Of a stretch of 62,661 nucleotides of DNA, positions 51,532-58,536 are shown in pieces. Made by a program: the position numbers and the translations under genes. Origin of the DNA: Bacteroidota bacterium (lineage in GTDB: Bacteria > Bacteroidota > Bacteroidia > Flavobacteriales > Weeksellaceae); contig JAEWYW010000010.1 in assembly GCA_023458535.1 (NCBI GenBank), positions 1 to 62,661 on the forward strand, given 5' to 3'. Below the pieces are notes generated by a model, which had not been told where the DNA came from, ran no database searches, and saw only the letters and a list, made by a program, of their open reading frames with translations. The number at the start of each line of letters is the position of its first letter. Within the stretch, counting starts at the first letter, position 1.

Positions 51532-53472
51532 CTATTTCTTAATGATTTTTATATTTTTATTTTCTATTGAAAGAATGTAGTCACCTTTTTCTAAATCTGA
51601 AATTGATATGCTGGTATGTGGTTGATAAATTCCTCTTTTAACCAATCTTCCATCCGCAGAATAAATTTTAAAATCAGCTTTTTTCTGAAGTCCTTTAATA
51701 TTGATTTCATTAGTGGCAGGAATAGGATAAACATTGAATGCATTTGATTCGCCATTGATTTCTGATGTTGACAAAGTAATGTCTTTTGAAACCGCTGAAT
51801 TATTTTCTACCATTTGGTAATCATAATTGAATTCAACGCTTGCGACAGGAAATGTAGTAGGCAGATAAAAATACTGATTGTTGGAGGTATTATCGAGTCT
51901 AAAATACGCGATTTGACCCGCCGTTCCTGTAACCTTTATAGGCAGTGGCATTTCGAAAAAACTTACCGAGGAATGACTTTGTGTTTGCGAAACTTTGAAA
52001 GCAATGAGTTGATTATTGGAGGTTTGATTCCAAGTAATATTATATGTAGGATAACCCTGACCGTACAGCCAATCGTTAAAAAACTCCGTGAAATTAATTC
52101 CTGTTGAAGTCTGTAAAGAAGTAGCTAAATCTACAGTTTTTGCATAACCGTACGCCAAATTAGGTCTTACCAAATAATCTTTAATTGCCTGATAGAACAC
52201 ATCATCTCCCAGAATCCATTTAATCATTCTAACGATATAACCACCTTTTGTATAGGTGAGTCTACCATTAAAAATCGCATTTACGTTGTTTAAATTAGCA
52301 TCTGCAACATAGGTACTTCCTCCAGGTTGGGAAGTGATATAGTCTTTTAAATCCAACAAATATGCTTTAAACTGGGTGTTGTTATTCAGCATGATTAATT
52401 TTTCATTGGCAAGATGTTCGCCAAAGCTTGCGAAACCTTCATTCAGCCAGATATCGTTCCAAGAACCACAGGTAATTTTATCGCCAAACCATTGATGCGC
52501 CAGTTCGTGTGCTATAACTTCTTTCCCCCAGCTGCTCATAGAAGACATCGTTTGGTGTTCCATACAAACCCCATAATATTGGTATTCCATGTGCCCGTAT
52601 TTTTCATTGCGGAAGGGATAAGCACCAAAATGAGTTTCAAAAACATTCATTATATCTTTCGTCCAATTAATATTGGTCATTACAGCTGTATTGGTGGCAG
52701 TACTGGGATATAAATAATTCACAAAAGGGAAAGGCGGATTTCCCATCGTGTCGTTGATTTTAGTAAAATTTCCTATAGAAATAGCAATTAGGTATGCAGC
52801 GGTAGGATACATTGTTCTCCAAAAAGTGAGTTTAGAACTGCCAGTAACCGTTTCAGACATTAATCTACCATTTGCAGCTACGCTGTATTGAGAAGGTGTG
52901 GTGATTTTTATATCAAACCTGTCAATCTTATCGTCCATACTTTGTTTTGTTGGAAACCAATCCTGCGCTCCATAAGGCTCGCTGAGTGTTGAAAGTGTTG
53001 CTGATCCATTTAGGCTACTTGTTTTAAAAGCATTGTTAGCAGTATCTGGTGCTCCTGAATAATGTATGGTAAGGGAATCTAAGGTGCTGATGGGTAACGA
53101 AGCAGGTAGATTAATTTTTAGTTCGTTGGTGGGAAGTTGTTGAAAAGTTAGATTTGCGCCGTGATATTTCACTTGGGAAACAGTCAGAACATCAGACAAA
53201 TCAAAATAAATACTGGACATCGCTTGTTTTGTCTTGAAATGAGACGTTACACTGCCCGAAACATTGTATTGTGAAGGATCTAAATTAAGATCCATTCTCT
53301 GATACTGCAGATCGTAATTTTGGGTGTTAGGGTTTAAATTGCCCGACATCATTTTGCTCGCGGCGCCTTTCATTTCCTTGTTTATCAATTGTTGCTTTTC
53401 ACTTAAAACTGATTGCGCATTTAGGACATTTACACCGAGAAGTATTGCGATAAGAGAATATAAATTTTTCAT
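51532..53472 (-). CDS. M1 family aminopeptidase with T9SS sorting domain
   Basis: This 646-residue protein has a signal peptide (MKNLYSLIAILLGVNVLNAQ) and a gluzincin domain. The substrate motif GVCMEHQTMSS is a variant of GAMEN, and the zinc site VIAHELAHQWFGDK is at about 318, with the third ligand in WLNEGFASF. The C-terminal 75 residues are a type A sorting domain (NVYPIPATNEINIKG, KIYSADGRLVKRG, DLEKGDYILSIENKN). It should be exported by T9SS to the surface or medium, where it trims peptides. Confidence 0.95.
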   Translation of the reverse strand: MKNLYSLIAILLGVNVLNAQSVLSEKQQLINKEMKGAASKMMSGNLNPNTQNYDLQYQRMDLNLDPSQYNVSGSVTSHFKTKQAMSSIYFDLSDVLTVSQVKYHGANLTFQQLPTNELKINLPASLPISTLDSLTIHYSGAPDTANNAFKTSSLNGSATLSTLSEPYGAQDWFPTKQSMDDKIDRFDIKITTPSQYSVAANGRLMSETVTGSSKLTFWRTMYPTAAYLIAISIGNFTKINDTMGNPPFPFVNYLYPSTATNTAVMTNINWTKDIMNVFETHFGAYPFRNEKYGHMEYQYYGVCMEHQTMSSMSSWGKEVIAHELAHQWFGDKITCGSWNDIWLNEGFASFGEHLANEKLIMLNNNTQFKAYLLDLKDYITSQPGGSTYVADANLNNVNAIFNGRLTYTKGGYIVRMIKWILGDDVFYQAIKDYLVRPNLAYGYAKTVDLATSLQTSTGINFTEFFNDWLYGQGYPTYNITWNQTSNNQLIAFKVSQTQSHSSVSFFEMPLPIKVTGTAGQIAYFRLDNTSNNQYFYLPTTFPVASVEFNYDYQMVENNSAVSKDITLSTSEINGESNAFNVYPIPATNEINIKGLQKKADFKIYSADGRLVKRGIYQPHTSISISDLEKGDYILSIENKNIKIIKK

Positions 53473-53685
53473 TTCTTAATGAATTTCAAAACATTTTGCT
53501 ATAATGATTATAAAAATGTAAAATTAATCAATTATAAAACATCATCATTAAAAATTAAGTTGATTTAAAAAAAATAAGATTACGAATTTACTCGTAAATA
53601 TTATTCTAGAATTACTCATACTTCAAGCCAACAGATAAATAATATTTTGTAATTTCACGCAGAAATCACTTAAAATAAATTTTGC

Positions 53686-54948
53686 ATGACTAAATCTTTA
53701 CTTTTTACTTTATTATTTACATTCAGCTTGGGTTACGGCCAAATCACCAAAAATGTTTTTTTTGTAGGCAACAGCTACATTCACACCAATGATTTGCCAC
53801 AGTTAATTGCTCAGGTTGCCACTTCCACAGGAGACCAGCTCATTCATCAAAGTCATACTCCAGGCGGATCAACCTTGCAACAACATGCCAATAACACCAA
53901 TGTTACTGCCACAATCTCGCAAGGCAATTGGGATTATGTAGTATTGCAGGAACAGAGCCAGACTCCAGCATTCCCAAATAATTACGTGAATGCCTACATG
54001 TTTCCTTTTGCTGCGCAGCTTTCCACGTTGGTGAAAAATGAGAATCCTTGTGGAAATCCTATCTTCTTTATGACTTGGGGATACAAAAATGGTGACGCTA
54101 CTAATTGCAATGGTGGATTAACCAATATGTGTACGTATCAAGGTATGGACGATACCATCTACAACAGATATATGCAAATGGCTACCAATAATGAGGCATT
54201 GGTTTCACCTGTAGGGCGTGTTTGGAAAGCGATTAGAGAGCAACATCCTCAATTAGAATTGTATTCACCCGATAATTCGCATCCGAGCTATTTGGGTTCT
54301 ATGGCGGCTGCCTACACTTTTTACACAGTCATTTTTAAAAAAAATCCAGTATTAGCAACATTTAACGGAACATTGTCATCTGCAGACGCACAAATTCTAA
54401 AAAACATCGTAAAAACTGTGGTATTCGACCAAATGGACACCTGGTTGATAAACGCCAATGATGTGCACAGCAGTTTTACTTATAGTGCAGTGCAAAACCA
54501 GCCATTAAACATCCAATTTACCAATCAGACGGCTAATGCCACCACATATTTATGGAATTTTGGTGATGGTAGCACTTCCACATTACAAAATCCTACACAT
54601 ACATTCGCGGCGCCTGGAACGTACAATGTAAGCTTAACCACCAATGCATGTACAACCAATCAGACCAAAACCAAAATACTTCAGCTGCAGGCTCTTTCAA
54701 CTCAGGAAACCGATGTAAAAACGGTAAAAATCTATCCCAATCCTGTTTCGGAAATATTGTATATAGACTCAAAATATAATGTAGAAAATATTGAACTATT
54801 GGACATGGTTGGAAGAAAAATTGATGTGGAAGCTAAAAATGAAGGTGAGCGAATCTCAGTTTCATTGCAGCATCTTTCCAAAGGATTCTATATGCTTCAA
54901 TTCACTTTAAAAGGAAAAATCTACCAGCATAAAATTCATAAAAAATAA
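53686..54948 (+). CDS. SGNH-hydrolase-like protein with PKD and T9SS sorting domains
   Basis: This 420-residue secreted protein has a signal peptide (about 1-18). Its SGNH/DUF4886-like domain has VFFVGNSYIHTNDLPQL (block I-like GNS), NWDYVVLQEQSQTPAF and DNSHPSYLGSMAAAYTFY, whose D-x-x-H carries the catalytic Asp/His pair. A PKD domain (about 264-332) has the WNFGDGSTSTLQNPTHTF signature. The last 75 residues are a T9SS sorting domain (VKIYPNPVSEILYID ... LSKGFYMLQF). The enzyme probably cleaves ester or glycosidic-acyl groups on extracellular polymers. Confidence 0.9.
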   Translation: MTKSLLFTLLFTFSLGYGQITKNVFFVGNSYIHTNDLPQLIAQVATSTGDQLIHQSHTPGGSTLQQHANNTNVTATISQGNWDYVVLQEQSQTPAFPNNYVNAYMFPFAAQLSTLVKNENPCGNPIFFMTWGYKNGDATNCNGGLTNMCTYQGMDDTIYNRYMQMATNNEALVSPVGRVWKAIREQHPQLELYSPDNSHPSYLGSMAAAYTFYTVIFKKNPVLATFNGTLSSADAQILKNIVKTVVFDQMDTWLINANDVHSSFTYSAVQNQPLNIQFTNQTANATTYLWNFGDGSTSTLQNPTHTFAAPGTYNVSLTTNACTTNQTKTKILQLQALSTQETDVKTVKIYPNPVSEILYIDSKYNVENIELLDMVGRKIDVEAKNEGERISVSLQHLSKGFYMLQFTLKGKIYQHKIHKK

Positions 54949-54956
54949 AAAACAGC

Positions 54957-54964
54957 TATTTTTG
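54957..54964 (+). promoter_or_regulatory. -7-like box directly before the HipA-like gene
   Basis: TATTTTTG, four bases before the ATG at 54969 and 13 before the ATG at 54978. If used, the second ATG may be the true start. Confidence 0.35.
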
Positions 54965-54968
54965 CAGC

Positions 54969-55742
54969 ATGACAGATATGCGAACTGTAAATGTAATGCG
55001 ATACATTGTCCCGCTTCGTGAAGGTGGATCTCTACCCGCTTTAGCGGAGGCAGACGATGATTTTAAATATGTGCTAAAATTCCGTGGCGCCGGACATGGT
55101 GTTAAAATGCTGATCTCTGAACTTATTGGAGGAAAAATTGCGGAAGCTTTAGGTTTGAAAATCCCAGAACTGGTTTTGATTAATCTTGATGAAGATTTTG
55201 GGCGCACAGAACCCGATGAAGAAATTCAGGATTTATTGAAAGAGAGCATCGGTCTCAATCTCGGTTTGCATTATCTTTCCGAAGCCATTGCTTTCGATTC
55301 TTCAATGAAGGTAGACCCTTTGCTGGCCTCGAAAATTGTGTGGATGGATGCGTTTACCACCAACATCGACAGAACTTTTAAGAACACCAACCTTTTGATG
55401 TGGCATAAAGAATTGTGGATAATAGACAACGGTGCTTCTTTCTATTTTCACCATTCATGGCAAAATTTTGATGCTGCAGCAAAAACACCTTTCAAATATG
55501 TGAAAAATCATGTCTTATTGCATCAGGCAACACAAATAGCAGATGCTGATCTGTTTGCAAAATCTGTTCTTAATGATGATCTTTTTAGAAGTATTGTCAA
55601 CGAAATACCAGAAGATTGGCTACAGTGGCAAGACGCAGATGAAACGCCAGAAGAGATTAGAGAAGTTTATTTCAATTTCTTGAAAACGAGATTAGAAAAT
55701 TCAGAAATTTTTGTAAAAGAGATTCATCATGCAAGAGGATAA
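54969..55742 (+). CDS. HipA-like kinase domain protein
   Basis: A 257-residue protein of the short HipA-like kinase family (HipA_2 type). The N-terminal VPLREGGSLPALAEADDDF precedes the ATP-binding K37 (YVLKFRGAG). The catalytic loop is TNIDRTFKNTN (D134, N139/N141) and the DFG-like metal Asp is D153 (LWIIDNGASFYF). It lacks the HipB-type partner. The start could also be the ATG at 54978. It overlaps the next gene (DUF3037) by 14 bp, a gene pair seen repeatedly in bacteria. The kinase target is unknown. Confidence 0.85.
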   Translation: MTDMRTVNVMRYIVPLREGGSLPALAEADDDFKYVLKFRGAGHGVKMLISELIGGKIAEALGLKIPELVLINLDEDFGRTEPDEEIQDLLKESIGLNLGLHYLSEAIAFDSSMKVDPLLASKIVWMDAFTTNIDRTFKNTNLLMWHKELWIIDNGASFYFHHSWQNFDAAAKTPFKYVKNHVLLHQATQIADADLFAKSVLNDDLFRSIVNEIPEDWLQWQDADETPEEIREVYFNFLKTRLENSEIFVKEIHHARG

Positions 55743-56112
55743 AATATACGAATATGCGGTGATTCGCTTGGTACCAAAGATTGAAAGAGAAGAATTCTTC
55801 AATATCGGTTTGGTAATGTTTTCAAAAAAGGAGAAATACATCAGAGTAGAATTTCACCTCTGTCCTGATAAATTTAGACTGATGCATTCTAAGCTGGATT
55901 ATGAGGATATTGTAGAAAACCTTCAGAGTTTCCAGAAAATCGCAAAAGGTGAAAAAGATGGTGGCCCCATTGCAAAACTTGATATACCTGAAAGATTCCG
56001 ATGGTTAACCGCTGTAAGAAGTGCCGTTGTACAAACATCCCGACCTCATCCTGGAAAATCTAAAGATTTAGATACAACATTTGGTAAACTTTTTGAGGAG
56101 TTAGTAAAATAA
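55729..56112 (+). CDS. DUF3037 domain protein
   Basis: This 127-residue protein opens DKIYEYAVIRLVPKIEREEFFNIGLVMFSKKEKYI, the DUF3037 signature, and ends WLTAVRSAVVQTSRPHPGKSKDLDTTFGKLFEELV, also typical. No catalytic motif is evident; function unknown. Its start codon lies inside the 3' end of the HipA-like kinase gene, so translation is probably coupled, and the two may form a complex or a substrate-kinase pair. No antitoxin-like DNA-binding protein is nearby. Confidence 0.85.
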   Translation: MQEDKIYEYAVIRLVPKIEREEFFNIGLVMFSKKEKYIRVEFHLCPDKFRLMHSKLDYEDIVENLQSFQKIAKGEKDGGPIAKLDIPERFRWLTAVRSAVVQTSRPHPGKSKDLDTTFGKLFEELVK

Positions 56113-56133
56113 CAACCTCAAGATTTCATCACC

Positions 56134-57129
56134 ATGAAAAATGTCTCCACAAAGCATATTAACAAGTTTTTTATAAACCTGTTTTTTATTTTATCATTTT
56201 CAATTTCGCTTTCTGCACAAAAATTAGCTTCCCAACTCCTTCAGACCAAAGCAAAAATTACTGAAGACATCACCTATAAAAAGGATGACCTTGGAAACAA
56301 TTTACATTTGGATATTTATCGACCAATCAACAATAATCAGCAAAAAAAACCCGTTGTTGTTTTCTTGCATGGAGGTGCTTGGGTAGAGGGCGACAAGGCT
56401 ATTACAGCCAATAATTATGTGGAAAATACTATTGAGGAACTTTTAGAAAACGATTTTGTGGTTATTAGCGCCAACTACCGTTTGCTGAACGAAAATGTAC
56501 ATTTTCCTGGTCCTGCTGAAGATGCAAAAGATGTAATACGTTGGATTAGAAAAAATGCAGATCAATACCAATTCGATACAGATAATATAGGAATGTGGGG
56601 TGTTTCTGCTGGGGCTCATCTTTCATTCCTCACAGCTTTCACGCAAAATGATGTTTTTGCAGGCGATAAAAGCTTGGCACCTTATTCGGCAAAAGTGAAT
56701 TATGTAGTAAGCAATTACGGACCTACTGATATTAACAGACTGCTGCATACAAGAGCTCCAAAGCCCATGATTTGGATTGTAACCTTGATTTCAAAAAAAA
56801 TTATCGATCTCCGACAGAAGCTGGTAATGGGCATGACTGGACTAGACATTAAAAAAGATAAAAAAGAAGTCGTAAAAATCCTCAAAACAATCTCTCCACT
56901 TACCTACTCGCAAAATACCGTTCCTACGCTAATGTTGCACGGCAACAAAGATAAAGTGGCACCACTCAACCATTCAAAAAGGATGAAGAAGATGCTTACA
57001 AAACAGGGAACTTTCAACGAACTAATTGTGGTAGAAGGTGGAAACCACGGTTTTAAAGATACTGATCCCAATTATCAGGCTGAACTGAATAAAGCGATGG
57101 TTGATTTCATTAAATCTCAGAAAAAATAA
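56134..57129 (+). CDS. exported alpha/beta hydrolase (BD-FAE/carboxylesterase-like)
   Basis: This 331-residue protein has a signal peptide (about 1-28, ending LSAQ). The HSL/esterase-type motif VVFLHGGAWVEGD (about 76-88) gives the oxyanion hole; the nucleophile is in IGMWGVSAGAHLSFL (about 146-160). Asp is likely in MLHGNKDKVAPL, with His in EGGNHGFKDTDP. It hydrolyses esters of unknown type, perhaps acetyl or feruloyl groups, in the periplasm. It follows the DUF3037 gene by 21 bp but lacks an obvious link to it. Confidence 0.9.
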   Translation: MKNVSTKHINKFFINLFFILSFSISLSAQKLASQLLQTKAKITEDITYKKDDLGNNLHLDIYRPINNNQQKKPVVVFLHGGAWVEGDKAITANNYVENTIEELLENDFVVISANYRLLNENVHFPGPAEDAKDVIRWIRKNADQYQFDTDNIGMWGVSAGAHLSFLTAFTQNDVFAGDKSLAPYSAKVNYVVSNYGPTDINRLLHTRAPKPMIWIVTLISKKIIDLRQKLVMGMTGLDIKKDKKEVVKILKTISPLTYSQNTVPTLMLHGNKDKVAPLNHSKRMKKMLTKQGTFNELIVVEGGNHGFKDTDPNYQAELNKAMVDFIKSQKK

Positions 57130-57137
57130 AAAGAAAA

Positions 57138-57548
57138 TTATTGCTTGTTACTAAAAATTTTCAGTAATGCAAAATTCATTAATCCTATTAAAACTGAAAT
57201 GGGAAACATTATTAAGTTCCCCACAAATCCCATTAATAGTACAGCAACAATATTGGAAGACACTTCTCTAAAATCTTCTGATAAGAGCGCAAAAGCATTG
57301 CCCTAAAAAATGATGATGATGCAACAAAATATATTTTGTAAAATGAGCTTAAACGTCTTTTGATTTTCAATTTTCACCCATTGAAAGAAGAAACCATACA
57401 CCAAAATACAACTTATTGAAAGACCAAACATTAGTGATACATTCACATTTCCGGTCGAAGAGTAATTACCACCGACAAATAATATTAAATTTCCAATTAA
57501 AAGATTGAGAATTATAATTAGAAATGCAACTTTACCTTTTAATTTCAC
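57138..57548 (-). pseudogene. membrane-protein gene interrupted by an in-frame TAG
   Basis: An 81-codon frame from the GTG at 57548 ends at TAG (57303-57305). The same frame then stays open for another 54 codons, reading GNAFALLSEDFREVSSNIVA and then VLLMGFVGNLIMFPISVLIG, to a TAA at 57138-57140. Both halves are hydrophobic membrane segments (four in all, about 9-27, 39-57, 64-81 and after the stop), so together they look like one 135-residue protein. It lies 20 bp after the tlpA-like gene. A nonsense mutation or a sequencing error are the likely causes; readthrough is less likely. No family recognised. Confidence 0.65.
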
Positions 57549-57568
57549 GCAAACAACAGTACGTTTTA

Positions 57569-58075
57569 TTAAAATTCTTTCTTGAGTTGATTCTCAATAA
57601 AGGTTTCCAGTTCTTCACCATGAAGGTTGATTGCGATGATTTTACCCGAACTATCCAAAACTAAATTGTAGGGAAGTTCATTAATGCCGTAAATTTTCGC
57701 TACTGGACTTTTCCAAAACTGAAGATCTGAAATTTGTGGCCAAGTGATGCCTTCTCGGTCGATGATCTTTTTCCAATTTTCTTTAGATTTATCCAACGAG
57801 AAGCCAACAATTTCAAAGCGCCCATCTTTTACCGCTTGCTCATTTTTAATGTAAAATTTTTTCAAAAGAGGCTGTTCTTCTACACAAGGTGCACACCATG
57901 TCGCCCAAAAGTCGAGTAACACAATTTTCCCTTTTTGGGAACTCAATGTGAAATCTTCTCCAAGAATGTTTTTAGCCTGAATTTCAGGTGCCATTTCATT
58001 GAGCTGTAAGATTTTTTGAGCATTCCAGTTTTGGAATGACAGCATAAAAATCAAAGCCAACATTAGCTTCTTCAT
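57569..58075 (-). CDS. TlpA-like thioredoxin-fold protein
   Basis: This 168-residue protein has a signal peptide (MKKLMLALIFMLSFQNWNAQ). The thioredoxin motif is WATWCAPC (C61, C64). ILGEDFTLSSQKGKIVLLDF and the later NELPYNLVLDSSGKIIAINLHGEEL (cis-Pro region) fit the TlpA/ResA type. It should reduce disulfides in the periplasm. It follows the rhodanese-like gene by 11 bp on the same strand, so the two probably act together on sulfur or thiol chemistry in the envelope. Confidence 0.92.
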   Translation of the reverse strand: MKKLMLALIFMLSFQNWNAQKILQLNEMAPEIQAKNILGEDFTLSSQKGKIVLLDFWATWCAPCVEEQPLLKKFYIKNEQAVKDGRFEIVGFSLDKSKENWKKIIDREGITWPQISDLQFWKSPVAKIYGINELPYNLVLDSSGKIIAINLHGEELETFIENQLKKEF

Positions 58076-58086
58076 TTCAAAAAAAA

Positions 58087-58521
58087 TTAATCTATTGTAG
58101 GATAATTATGATCGATCCAGTCGGTTTTTACATTCTTTGGAAGATCCAAAACCTTGACATTTTTGAAACCCATTTCTACCAGAGAATTGAACGCAGGGCG
58201 AATATTGGGACATCTGTCGTAAGGGCAACAACCACAATAGATGACAATCTCTTTATTTTTGTCTAATTTCCTAACGTAATCCTTAAGTTTTGTAAGGTTT
58301 TCAGGATCATCCACCGAACCGATATCCACTGAGCCTTTTACCATAGCAGAAGGACCAACTGAAATAATTAGAATATTTTGGGTTTCTTTTTTCACAATTT
58401 TTGCTGCCAAAACGCTTGGCGCCACAACCTGACTGGCTGTCCAAGGGACTGGTTTGGTCTGAGCATTCATTAAGCTTCCAAAACACATTACAAATGCCAG
58501 TAAATAGAATATTTTCTTCAT
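58087..58521 (-). CDS. exported rhodanese-like protein
   Basis: This 144-residue protein has a signal peptide (ends LMNAQ, residue 21). The rhodanese domain has IVIYCGCCPYDRCPNIRPA, where C96 is at the usual active-site position and three more cysteines (C98, C99, C104) crowd the loop, with FKNVKVLDLPKNVKTDW after it. The clustered cysteines suggest a sulfur-transfer or metal-linked role different from simple cyanide sulfurtransferases. It is first in a unit with the TlpA-like gene. Confidence 0.88.
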   Translation of the reverse strand: MKKIFYLLAFVMCFGSLMNAQTKPVPWTASQVVAPSVLAAKIVKKETQNILIISVGPSAMVKGSVDIGSVDDPENLTKLKDYVRKLDKNKEIVIYCGCCPYDRCPNIRPAFNSLVEMGFKNVKVLDLPKNVKTDWIDHNYPTID

Positions 58522-58536
58522 GAGAATAAATTACAA

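Noticed and set aside
54969..56112. Classical HipBA toxin-antitoxin system
   Set aside because: There is no HipB-like helix-turn-helix gene; the partner is DUF3037 and the kinase lacks the usual N-terminal HipA subdomain.
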